From: Algoriphagus zhangzhouensis
Lineage (GTDB): Bacteria > Bacteroidota > Bacteroidia > Cytophagales > Cyclobacteriaceae
DNA length: 64,000 nucleotides
Direction of reading: 5' to 3'
NCBI RefSeq assembly: GCF_900148515.1
Contig: NZ_FRXN01000002.1
Span: 1 to 64,000 of the forward strand
A model generated the notes under the pieces. It worked only from the letters and a program-made list of their open reading frames with translations, was not told the origin of the DNA and did not search any database. The translations under genes and the position numbers were made by a program. Positions 43,661 to 54,572 of the stretch are shown piece after piece. The number at the start of each line of letters is the position of its first letter. Position 1 is the stretch's first letter.

Positions 43661-43673
43661 CTTTATTTATTCA

Positions 43674-43747
43674 GGTCCGCTAGCTCAGCTGGATAGAGCA
43701 ACTGCCTTCTAAGCAGTAGGTCTTAGGTTCGAATCCTAAGCGGATCA
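43674..43747 (+). tRNA. tRNA-Arg (anticodon TCT)
   Basis: A 74-nt tRNA: acceptor GGTCCGC/GCGGATC (one G-T pair), anticodon stem ACTGC/GCAGT with loop CTTCTAA (anticodon TCT), T arm TTAGG TTCGAAT CCTAA, discriminator A. Reads AGA codons. Confidence 0.95.
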
Positions 43748-43783
43748 CTTTCTACGAGCGGAATTCTGTTCCGCTTTTTCTTT

Positions 43784-43856
43784 GATTCCGTAGCTCAGCT
43801 GGTAGAGCATAACACTTTTAATGTTAGGGTCCTGGGTTCGAGCCCCAGCGGGATCA
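43784..43856 (+). tRNA. tRNA-Lys (anticodon TTT), copy 2
   Basis: Identical over all 73 nt to the tRNA-Lys at 43400-43472. It is the last tRNA of the cluster and is followed by a terminator within a few bases. Confidence 0.95.
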
Positions 43857-43858
43857 CA

Positions 43859-43884
43859 AAAAGCAAGTCTTTGGGCTTGCTTTT
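43859..43884 (+). terminator. tRNA cluster terminator
   Basis: AAAAGCAAG and CTTGCTTTT pair across an 8-nt loop 2 nt past the second tRNA-Lys, followed by a T run. Confidence 0.75.
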
Positions 43885-43948
43885 TTGTTTTAAAGCGAGT
43901 CAATCATTTATCGAATCTTTTCAACTCTACGAAGAAAGGATTTTGAAG

Positions 43949-43969
43949 AGCAGGTCAATTGGACCTGCT
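43949..43969 (+). terminator. second terminator before the M1 gene
   Basis: AGCAGGTC and GACCTGCT form an 8-bp stem with a 5-nt loop, followed by TTTTTTTT, about 65 nt after the first terminator. Nothing recognisable lies between them. Confidence 0.8.
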
Positions 43970-44050
43970 TTTTTTTGTTTTTAGACTTGCCATTTCTCCA
44001 CTGCTTAATTTTTCATTTGGGAATCACCTGCTTTTTCGCAAATTTTCCAC

Positions 44051-46612
44051 ATGAGAAAAACCACCCTATCCATATTCTTAGCCATCTCACTTTTTGGCTG
44101 TGCAAAAAAACTTGATGACAGTCATTTTTTAGACGCAGGAATATCGATTCAGCTCGCAGACTTTAGGAAGGAACAAATCTCCGACATTCATTATCAACTG
44201 GACTTTTCTTTACCAGAAAAGCTAGAAGATCCAATACCTTCCAACCTAAATTTGGAATTAAACTTAAGTAGGATTGATCAACCACTTATTCTGGACTTCA
44301 ATGAAAAGAGCTCTCATCTCCTTTCTTTAAAAGTGAATGGAATGGATTCTGAAATCCATCATGAACAAGAACACCTCATCATTTCATCTGATTTACTTAA
44401 AGAAGGAGCAAACCAAATCGAAATCGAATTCCTCGCAGGCGAGCTTTCTCTCAATAGAAATCAAGACTTTCTCTACACGCTACTGGTTCCTGATAGAGCA
44501 AGCACGCTTTTCCCTTGTTTTGACCAGCCAAATTTGAAAGCAAACTACAGCTTGACTTTGACTACTCCAGAAGACTGGAAAGTCCTTGCAGGAGGGCCAG
44601 AAATTAGCCAGGAAAATAAAGGAGAGTTCACCAAGCACATCTTTGCAAAATCTGACTTGATGAGCACTTACTTATTCTCTTTTGTGGCGGGAAAATTTGA
44701 TGAGGCTATCAATACCGAAACGCTACCCCAAAAAGTTCTTTACAGAGAAACCAATGCTGATAAAATCGAAGAGAGCATTCCTGAGCAATTCAAGCTACAT
44801 CAACAAGCAGTCAATTTCTTGGAATCCTATACGGACTATCCATTTCCCTTTCAAAAAATCGACTTCGCCACAATCCCTATTTTCCAATATGGAGGAATGG
44901 AACATGTAGGAGCAATCCAATATCGTGAAAGCGCTCTTTTCTATGATGAAAATGCAACTGAATCAGAATTACTGGGAAGAGCGAAATTAATCGGGCATGA
45001 AACTGCTCATATGTGGTTTGGTGACTTAGTCACTATGAGATGGTTCAATGACGTCTGGATGAAAGAGGTCTTTGCCAATTTTATGGCAGGAAAAATCGTT
45101 AACCCAAACTTCCCGAACATCAATCATGTTTTGCTCTTTTTGACCAGCAATTACCCTTCAGCTTACGCAGAGGACAGAACTTGGGGCACCAACCCTATCC
45201 GTCAGGAGTTGGCTAATTTGAAAAATGCAGGCTCTCTCTATGGAAATATTATCTACAGCAAAGCGCCTATCATGATGAGACAGCTGGAGACTACCATTGG
45301 GGAAGAAGCATTTCAAAAGGGAATTCAGGAATATATCCGAGACTTAGCCAATACCAATGCTGATTGGAATGATTTGGTAACCAGACTGGACAAGCAAAGT
45401 AAAATTGACCTTAAAAAATGGAGCGAAGTCTGGGTCAATCAATCCAGCAGACCCATTTTCGAAGAGAATCTTCAAGTAGATGAAAATGGTAAAATCACCG
45501 AGTTCTCCATCAAGCAAACTGCTGAAGATGGAACGGGTAAAATTTGGCCACAGCTATTCGAAATTACTTTCCTTTACCCTGAGGGCTCCAAATCATTTGC
45601 TATTGACATTCAAGATCAAACTCTCGAAATCAAAGAAGCCATTGGGATGGATCAACCGTTAGCAATCCTATATAATAGCAATGGAATGGGCTACGGTGTT
45701 TTCCCGATTAATGAAAAAAGCATAGATCAATTGACACAATTCGATGGAGAGGTCGGTAGGGCTCAAACTATCATTAACCTATACGAAAACACCTTAGCCG
45801 GTAAATTAAGTCCTGAGAAAGCCCTTGAAAGCTTTCTTCCAGCTTTGGAAAGAGAAGAAAATGAAATTCTTTTCCGTTTAATTTCAGGCTATACTTCGTC
45901 AATTTTCTGGGATTTCTTGAATGAGGATCAACGAGAAACAATGCTTCCTGTACTGGAGAAATCTATCTGGGACCAGCTCCAAACTACCAAGTCAGCTAAT
46001 ATCAAAAAAGGTCTTTATTCACTTTATTCAGGTATTGCTTACAACTCCACTGGTCTTAAAAAGCTTTATCAAATCTGGGATGAAAAACTGGCTATCCCAA
46101 ACTTGAAACTAAATCAAGATGACTATACAGGGCTGGCCATGAAATTGGCCCTTTTCGGACATCCAGATTCAGAAACAATTTTGGAGAAAGAAAGAGCAAA
46201 ATTGGAAAATCCAGACAAGATCAAACGATTTGATTTTCTTTTACCTTCCTTGTCTCAAGATGCATCAGTTCGAGACTCTCTTTTTGTTTCTTTCAAGGAT
46301 GCTAAAAACCGCGAAAAAGAATCCTGGGTGCTTACGGCATGTGACTATATCAATCATCCTTTGAGACAAGCAGAAAGTATCAAGCATGTTCCATTGGCGC
46401 TTGACTTAATTCAAGAAATTCAATTGACAGGAGACATCTTCTTCCCAAAAAGATGGGCTGTTTCGACATTTGGTCAATACCAAGATCCTCGCGCTTGGAA
46501 AGAGGTTCAAGCTTATTTGGAAAGACACCCTGAATTAGACAGAAACCTGAAAAATAAAATCCTTCAGGCCAGCGACAATTTAAGAAGAGCTCAAGACATT
46601 ATTAAAAATTAA
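44051..46612 (+). CDS. M1 family aminopeptidase lipoprotein
   Basis: An 853-residue protein with lipoprotein signal (LAISLFGCAKK, about Cys17), the aminopeptidase exopeptidase motif YGGMEHVGA, and the zinc site HETAHMWFGD (His316, Glu317, His320) with the third ligand Glu339 in WMKEVFANF. The length and the long helical C-terminal domain (about 560-853) resemble aminopeptidase N (PepN). It removes N-terminal residues from peptides at the cell envelope. The third-ligand context is KEVF rather than the common NEGF. Its end overlaps the convergent LON-domain gene by 11 nt. Confidence 0.93.
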   Translation: MRKTTLSIFLAISLFGCAKKLDDSHFLDAGISIQLADFRKEQISDIHYQLDFSLPEKLEDPIPSNLNLELNLSRIDQPLILDFNEKSSHLLSLKVNGMDSEIHHEQEHLIISSDLLKEGANQIEIEFLAGELSLNRNQDFLYTLLVPDRASTLFPCFDQPNLKANYSLTLTTPEDWKVLAGGPEISQENKGEFTKHIFAKSDLMSTYLFSFVAGKFDEAINTETLPQKVLYRETNADKIEESIPEQFKLHQQAVNFLESYTDYPFPFQKIDFATIPIFQYGGMEHVGAIQYRESALFYDENATESELLGRAKLIGHETAHMWFGDLVTMRWFNDVWMKEVFANFMAGKIVNPNFPNINHVLLFLTSNYPSAYAEDRTWGTNPIRQELANLKNAGSLYGNIIYSKAPIMMRQLETTIGEEAFQKGIQEYIRDLANTNADWNDLVTRLDKQSKIDLKKWSEVWVNQSSRPIFEENLQVDENGKITEFSIKQTAEDGTGKIWPQLFEITFLYPEGSKSFAIDIQDQTLEIKEAIGMDQPLAILYNSNGMGYGVFPINEKSIDQLTQFDGEVGRAQTIINLYENTLAGKLSPEKALESFLPALEREENEILFRLISGYTSSIFWDFLNEDQRETMLPVLEKSIWDQLQTTKSANIKKGLYSLYSGIAYNSTGLKKLYQIWDEKLAIPNLKLNQDDYTGLAMKLALFGHPDSETILEKERAKLENPDKIKRFDFLLPSLSQDASVRDSLFVSFKDAKNREKESWVLTACDYINHPLRQAESIKHVPLALDLIQEIQLTGDIFFPKRWAVSTFGQYQDPRAWKEVQAYLERHPELDRNLKNKILQASDNLRRAQDIIKN

Positions 46613-47222
46613 GCGGATCTAAGTGTTTAAAGTGCCCGTTTTGTTTGATTTTGTCTTTCGCTCGCTCGATAGCTTTGATCGCAGGAATCATCCTTTTAAA
46701 GTAAGAAATCAAATATTCCATCCTTTTGGATTCCTCAGGGATTTTCAGGAGTTCTAATTCTTCCTCTAGCTTTAATCCCACTTTGTGGGCATAGGTAAAG
46801 GACTGTACAGTTTTAGTATTGATTTCGGATGGATAATTCAAGAGGTACAGAATTTCTTTCAGATAAAAGATAAACTCATAATTCTGAACCTCGGTAACAA
46901 CGGGAATATTGGCTAAAAATTCAACTTCGCCTCCTGAATATAATTTACCTGGAGAAGGATTGTCAAAAGACTTCAATTTAAAAACTCGAACACCTTTGGT
47001 TTTGATATCTAATCTCCCGTCGTCGTAACGTTTGTAAACTTGATCCAAAACCACTTCTGTTCCATATTCTGCCATTTTCCCCAAATATGGACAAATCCCA
47101 AAAGAGAGGTTTTCGTTTTCTACGTCTTTTAAAAGTTCTCTATATCTAGGTTCGAAAATATGAAGATTGAGATTCTCTCCTGGAAACGCGACAAGCTTTA
47201 ATGGGAATAATGGAAGATACAT
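46602..47222 (-). CDS. LON peptidase substrate-binding domain protein
   Basis: A 206-residue protein consisting of the LON N-terminal (PUA-like) domain: LPLFPLKLVAFPGENLNLHIFEPRYRELL and FGICPYLG are diagnostic. There is no ATPase or protease domain, so this is one of the stand-alone LON-N proteins of unknown function, not Lon itself. Cytoplasmic; helical C-terminal half. Confidence 0.9.
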   Translation of the reverse strand: MYLPLFPLKLVAFPGENLNLHIFEPRYRELLKDVENENLSFGICPYLGKMAEYGTEVVLDQVYKRYDDGRLDIKTKGVRVFKLKSFDNPSPGKLYSGGEVEFLANIPVVTEVQNYEFIFYLKEILYLLNYPSEINTKTVQSFTYAHKVGLKLEEELELLKIPEESKRMEYLISYFKRMIPAIKAIERAKDKIKQNGHFKHLDPLNF

Positions 47223-47283
47223 AGCGATACTTTATACCTTATTGAAAACGAAACATTTCATCCATTAGTTTTTAGTCAAAAAA

Positions 47284-47303
47284 AAGCCCCGAAATCGGGG
47301 CTT
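47284..47303 (-). terminator. gapA terminator
   Basis: AAGCCCCG and CGGGGCTT form an 8-bp stem with a tetraloop just past the gapA stop, followed on the minus strand by TTTTTTT. Confidence 0.85.
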
Positions 47304-47308
47304 AAATT

Positions 47309-48376
<1,068 letters not shown>

Positions 48377-48396
48377 CTAAAAATCTTTGGGTCCGG

Positions 48397-48428
48397 CTAA
48401 GTTATTACAATTTTTCCGCTAGCCAAAA
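48397..48428 (-). promoter_or_regulatory. candidate gapA promoter
   Basis: Minus strand TTTTG (48428-48424), 19-nt spacer, TAACTTAG (48404-48397), which matches TAnnTTTG at five of six fixed positions. It lies about 85 nt upstream of the gapA start codon. Confidence 0.5.
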
Positions 48429-48558
48429 CCCCGAAATAGGCTTTCCTGTTACTTCTTTGATACAATCGATTTCGAGAATTAAAAAAAAACTTAAAATTTT
48501 GAAATTCACGGGAATTCCTAGCCTTTTGGCTATTTTCAAAGAAATCAATTCATCAAAA

Positions 48559-49431
48559 ATGTTTGTAAAAGCCATTCAAGAAGTATCTGGGTTTACTCGT
48601 GCAGTTCATTCAATTTCAAGGAGTTTTGGAAGTAATCAAATTCAAAGAGGCTCAGCAACGCTCTTTTTTATTAATAACGATGGCTGGGCACTTACCTGTA
48701 AACATGTAGCTCAATGGATATCTCAGGCTGAAAAAATCAATCAACGTTTTACTTCTTTTCAGCAACAGAGCCATGAAATGAATGGGAAGCAACAAAATAA
48801 TCTTGCAAAATCCTTAGGCTTAACTCCTCAAAGTACTGCAGAAATGAGGATCACTTTCGTGGACTGTATAGATAAAATGAGTAACCTTAAATTCATTTCT
48901 CATCCCGATTATGATCTAGCATTAATTCAGTTTGCAGGTTTTGACAAGCTTTTGATCAATAACACCCCCAAATTTCTTGAAAATGATCAGGCCGTTCAAC
49001 CTGGCGCTATGCTTTGCAGATTAGGGTTTCCTTTTCCAGAATTTTCAAACTTCAAATTCAATCCAGAAAAACAAGTACTTGAATGGACCCAAGAAGGAGC
49101 TGCCAGATCACCTAGATTCCCAATCGAAGGAATGGTGACTCGTTTTTTGGGAGGAAAAGGCGGGAAAGTTTATGGAATAGAAATGAGTACTCCAGGATTG
49201 AGAGGGCAAAGCGGTGGACCACTATTTGATACAGAAGGTAGAATCATCGGGATGCAAAGCCGAACTAAGCATCTTCACTTGGGATTTGATATCGAGGATA
49301 AAGAAATTGTTGCCCATGGCAAAAGCAAAAAAATCAATGACTACGCTTTTATCCATTTAGGGGAATGTATTCACGTCAGCGTGATCAAAGAATTCCTGAA
49401 TCAGCATCAGATCAATTTCGAAAAGGCATAA
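48559..49431 (+). CDS. trypsin-like serine protease without signal peptide
   Basis: Start chosen at MFVKAIQEVSGFTRAV because the upstream open frame (to 48328) has no domain and overlaps the gapA promoter. The 290-residue product is a single S1-type (trypsin_2) domain with a recognisable triad: His49 in LTCKHVAQW, Asp119 in HPDYDLALIQF and Ser218 in LRGQSGGPLFDTEG. No PDZ domain, signal peptide or membrane helix was seen, unlike DegP/HtrA, so it may be a cytoplasmic protease; the N-terminal start is the weak point of this statement. The gene stands alone and ends at a bidirectional terminator. Confidence 0.82.
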   Translation: MFVKAIQEVSGFTRAVHSISRSFGSNQIQRGSATLFFINNDGWALTCKHVAQWISQAEKINQRFTSFQQQSHEMNGKQQNNLAKSLGLTPQSTAEMRITFVDCIDKMSNLKFISHPDYDLALIQFAGFDKLLINNTPKFLENDQAVQPGAMLCRLGFPFPEFSNFKFNPEKQVLEWTQEGAARSPRFPIEGMVTRFLGGKGGKVYGIEMSTPGLRGQSGGPLFDTEGRIIGMQSRTKHLHLGFDIEDKEIVAHGKSKKINDYAFIHLGECIHVSVIKEFLNQHQINFEKA

Positions 49432-49432
49432 A

Positions 49433-49457
49433 AAAACCGGGATCAAATCCCGGTTTT
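49433..49457. terminator. bidirectional terminator
   Basis: AAAACCGGGA and TCCCGGTTTT form a 10-bp stem with a 5-nt loop between the convergent protease and icd genes. Confidence 0.85.
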
Positions 49458-49464
49458 CAATTTA

Positions 49465-51720
<2,256 letters not shown>

Positions 51721-51885
51721 TTAAATGTCATTTTTCTCAATTCAGTGATTCCATTCGAATCATCCTCTGAAATTTCCATAGAAAAAGGAGAAAAAGAGCT
51801 AGAAAATTGCGGGGCTAAAATACGGAAAATATCCTTGTATCAAATTCCATTAATGGATTTGAAAAACCGAGTGTCAACTCGTATA

Positions 51886-52686
51886 TCAGTTTCTTGCTTT
51901 GATCTCGAAACTATCAGAATCCATCCAAGCTGGAAACTTCTCACGATACGCTAAAAGCTCCTCCTTATTTAAGGTGACCACTCCGATGGATTCATTTTCT
52001 CCCAAATGAAGTAAAGTGTTGCCTTTGAAATCAAAAGCAGATGAATGGCCGACGTATGGAATCTGATTTCCATCAGTTCCAACTCGATTGATACCTATAG
52101 AATATGAGAGATTCTCAACAGCTCTGGCTGGCAACAAAATGTCCCATGCCGATGCTCTTGGCGCTGGCCATGATGCCACATATATCATCAGGTCGAAAGC
52201 CATGCCTTCAGGATCATGATGATTCCGAGACCAAACAGGGAATCTTAAGTCGTAGCAAACCTGTGGAAGTATCTTCCAGCCTTTCCATTCAAAAACTGGT
52301 TGTAATTTCCCAGAAGAAAAATGTTCATGTTCTTTTGCCATTCTGAACAAATGGCGTTTATCGTAAGACTGGATTTTGCCATCCGGCTCCACCCAAAGGA
52401 AGCGATTGAAGTATTCGCCCCCATCCACAATGATGGCACTTCCGCAAATGATCGCTTTTTTTTGAGCTGCCATTTGCTTCATCCATTTGCAAACTGTCAA
52501 GTTCATTGGCTCAGCAAGCTCTTCGGCATCCATGCTAAAACCCGTCGGGAACATTTCAGGTAGAATAATTAAATCGACTTCTTCCTCAATCCCCCAGATT
52601 TTCTCCTCTAGCATTGCCAAATTGGCCACTTTATCTTTCCAATAAAGATCTGTCTGGACAATCGCTATGTTAAGAGGAGAATTCAA
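51886..52686 (-). CDS. omega-amidase/YafV-type nitrilase-superfamily amidohydrolase
   Basis: A 266-residue carbon-nitrogen hydrolase. The catalytic triad is visible: Glu in LILPEMFPTGFS, Lys in YDKRHLFRMA and Cys in QVCYDLRFPVWSRN. The TGFSM and FPVWSRN contexts fit omega-amidases (2-oxoglutaramate amidase, YafV/Nit2), which hydrolyse 2-oxoglutaramate or 2-oxosuccinamate. It follows def with a 1-nt gap and is the last gene of the hemerythrin-ruvX-def-amidase operon. Its stop codon is followed by 189 bp of unassigned sequence ahead of icd. Confidence 0.88.
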   Translation of the reverse strand: MNSPLNIAIVQTDLYWKDKVANLAMLEEKIWGIEEEVDLIILPEMFPTGFSMDAEELAEPMNLTVCKWMKQMAAQKKAIICGSAIIVDGGEYFNRFLWVEPDGKIQSYDKRHLFRMAKEHEHFSSGKLQPVFEWKGWKILPQVCYDLRFPVWSRNHHDPEGMAFDLMIYVASWPAPRASAWDILLPARAVENLSYSIGINRVGTDGNQIPYVGHSSAFDFKGNTLLHLGENESIGVVTLNKEELLAYREKFPAWMDSDSFEIKARN

Positions 52687-52687
52687 A

Positions 52688-53242
52688 TTATTTGACTGGA
52701 TAGATCATTCTATAATCCGTAGACACTTTTCCTTTGCTCACTTCGATCAGCTTGGACTGCACCAATCTTTTCTTCAAGCCTTTGAGATAATCTACAAAAA
52801 GGATTCCTTCCAAATGATCGTACTCATGCTGGATCACGCGGGCAGTCATGCCAGAGAATTCCTCCTCTTTCAGATTCCAGTTTTCATCAAAATACTCAAT
52901 GGTCAAGGTCTCAGGACGGATAATTTCCGCTCTTACATCCGGAATACTCAAACAACCTTCCTCAAAAGAGAATTTGTCTCCATACTCATCCAAGATGATC
53001 GGATTGATAAATGCTCTTCGGACTCCCTTTTCTTCATCATCTTCATCCAGCATCAAGGTACTATCGATGACAAATAGACGAACTCCCTGATTGATCTGAG
53101 GGGCAGCCAATCCCACACCACTTGCATGGTCCATGGTGGCGAACATATCCTCAATCAAGTTGTTCAGCTCTTTTCCTTCTTCAATTTCTTCTGCTTCCCG
53201 CTTCAAAATCGGGTTTCCGTAAGCAACAATTGGATATATCAT
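52688..53242 (-). CDS. def: peptide deformylase
   Basis: A 184-residue iron/zinc peptide deformylase with its three motifs: GVGLAAPQI (GxGLAAxQ), EGCLSIPDVRAEI (EGCxS, metal Cys) and QHEYDHLEGILF (HExDH, two metal His and catalytic Glu). It removes the formyl group from nascent proteins. Its start overlaps the ruvX stop by 4 nt. Confidence 0.97.
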   Translation of the reverse strand: MIYPIVAYGNPILKREAEEIEEGKELNNLIEDMFATMDHASGVGLAAPQINQGVRLFVIDSTLMLDEDDEEKGVRRAFINPIILDEYGDKFSFEEGCLSIPDVRAEIIRPETLTIEYFDENWNLKEEEFSGMTARVIQHEYDHLEGILFVDYLKGLKKRLVQSKLIEVSKGKVSTDYRMIYPVK

Positions 53243-53652
53243 TTTCTATCTAAATACGACTGTAATATGATTGCGGCACTTACCTTATCGAGATTTCCTG
53301 ACTTCTCTTTGCGGTCTTTCTTTTTACTCCCCATGGCGATCATAGACTGCATGGCCATTTTGGAGGTAAAGCGCTCATCAATCAATTCAATTTTCTTTTC
53401 AGGAAAGGCAGCTTCCAGCTTTTCCTTCATCGCAAACACTTTCGGAGTCATTTCCGTTTCCTCCCCATTCAATTTCCTAGGATAACCCAAGACGATTGCT
53501 TCTACCTCTTCTCTTTCGAAATATTTTTTCAAATATTCCAGCAAAGTAGAAGTCTCAATGGTTTCTAGGGGATTGGCAAGCATTTGCAAAGGATCGGTAA
53601 CGGCCAAACCTGTGCGTTTGGTTCCCAGATCAATAGCTATAACTCTGGGCAT
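53239..53652 (-). CDS. ruvX: RuvX/YqgF-family putative Holliday junction resolvase / 16S pre-rRNA nuclease
   Basis: A 137-residue RNase H-fold protein. The RVIAIDLGTKRTGLAVTD start carries the first catalytic Asp, VLGYPRKLNGEETEMT a middle motif, IELIDERFTSKMA the Glu, and KVSAAIILQSYLD the final acidic residue. Members act in 5' maturation of 16S rRNA and were earlier called Holliday junction resolvases. Coupled to both neighbours (shared or overlapping start/stop). Confidence 0.94.
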   Translation of the reverse strand: MPRVIAIDLGTKRTGLAVTDPLQMLANPLETIETSTLLEYLKKYFEREEVEAIVLGYPRKLNGEETEMTPKVFAMKEKLEAAFPEKKIELIDERFTSKMAMQSMIAMGSKKKDRKEKSGNLDKVSAAIILQSYLDRK

Positions 53653-54410
53653 TAGTTTATTTTGATTTTGTTTGTGATTTTTCTGACTGCTTCTTTTTCC
53701 AGTTCTATGGCTTTAGGAAAAAGCAATTCATCCTCAATTTGGGCATGAATAATTAGTTCTTGCTCGAAGTTTTGCAACTCGTGGTACAGAACTTTCATAG
53801 TCAATGGTGCATCTTCAGAAAGGGTGTAATCAGAAGTCAACTTTCGGATTCCTTGCATTTCATCATCATGGATCTCATGTTCGTCAGCCAGAGATTTGAT
53901 CGGATCTTTTTTCAGAATGGTCAAAGCATCATGCAGTGCAAAATTCCCATCCTCGATATCCTGAAGCAATTCAATCCTTTTGAACAGCCTACTTTCCTCC
54001 TCATGAATATGGTGAATAAAATCCTCCACGAATAGCGGAAACATGATTCTCAAGTCATTCATCAGACCTTGAAATTCCTTTTCTGGAGAAATCCCTGAAA
54101 TCAAATTGGATAAAAAGGGGAGCTCTTGGCGAACGAAATAATAGTGCTTCTTTTTCAAGTAAGCCACCAACACTTCAATGGGATTCAAGTAAAGCTCTTC
54201 AGTGGTCGGTTCCTTTCTGGCTGCCCAAGATTCCAATTCAGAAATCAACTGATTCGGCCTTACCCGATGCTTTTTACAGACCTGCTCCAAAGAATGCGTT
54301 GGATACTGATAAAAGCTGATTCCGAAATAATGCAGAACAGAAGCAAAAACATAGTTTTCTGACACAAGGTCGCCGACTAATAGTTTATTAAAATTTTGCT
54401 CTGTTTGCAT
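53652..54410 (-). CDS. hemerythrin domain protein (ScdA/YtfE-like)
   Basis: A 252-residue protein with an N-terminal helical domain (about 1-85, similar to the DUF542/ScdA_N region) and a C-terminal hemerythrin domain. Likely di-iron ligands are in FIHHIHEEESRLF, DEHEIHDDEM and HAQIEDELLFPKAIELE. RIC proteins of this type repair nitrosative or oxidative damage to iron-sulfur clusters. The N-terminal domain lacks the conserved Cys of typical ScdA_N domains; the only Cys is in EQVCKKHRV. First gene of the operon with ruvX, def and amidase, an odd mix of stress and housekeeping functions. Confidence 0.87.
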   Translation of the reverse strand: MQTEQNFNKLLVGDLVSENYVFASVLHYFGISFYQYPTHSLEQVCKKHRVRPNQLISELESWAARKEPTTEELYLNPIEVLVAYLKKKHYYFVRQELPFLSNLISGISPEKEFQGLMNDLRIMFPLFVEDFIHHIHEEESRLFKRIELLQDIEDGNFALHDALTILKKDPIKSLADEHEIHDDEMQGIRKLTSDYTLSEDAPLTMKVLYHELQNFEQELIIHAQIEDELLFPKAIELEKEAVRKITNKIKIN

Positions 54411-54572
54411 TTCACAAAAATAATTTATTTTAACAGATAATTGGGGATTTTATCCGACCTTTATCTGATCCCATCGTATAAACTTTTACCAAGTTTATCA
54501 CAAACATCTTTTAAACACTCCTTTTTGGCAGTAGTTTATCGATAAGAAAATAACCAACGAAAGTTTAAAATC

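Noticed and set aside
43400..43856. Possible CRISPR or phage attachment array from the repeated tRNA-like units
   Set aside because: The repeats are ordinary tRNA genes of three specificities with unequal spacers; no integrase gene or cas gene is near.
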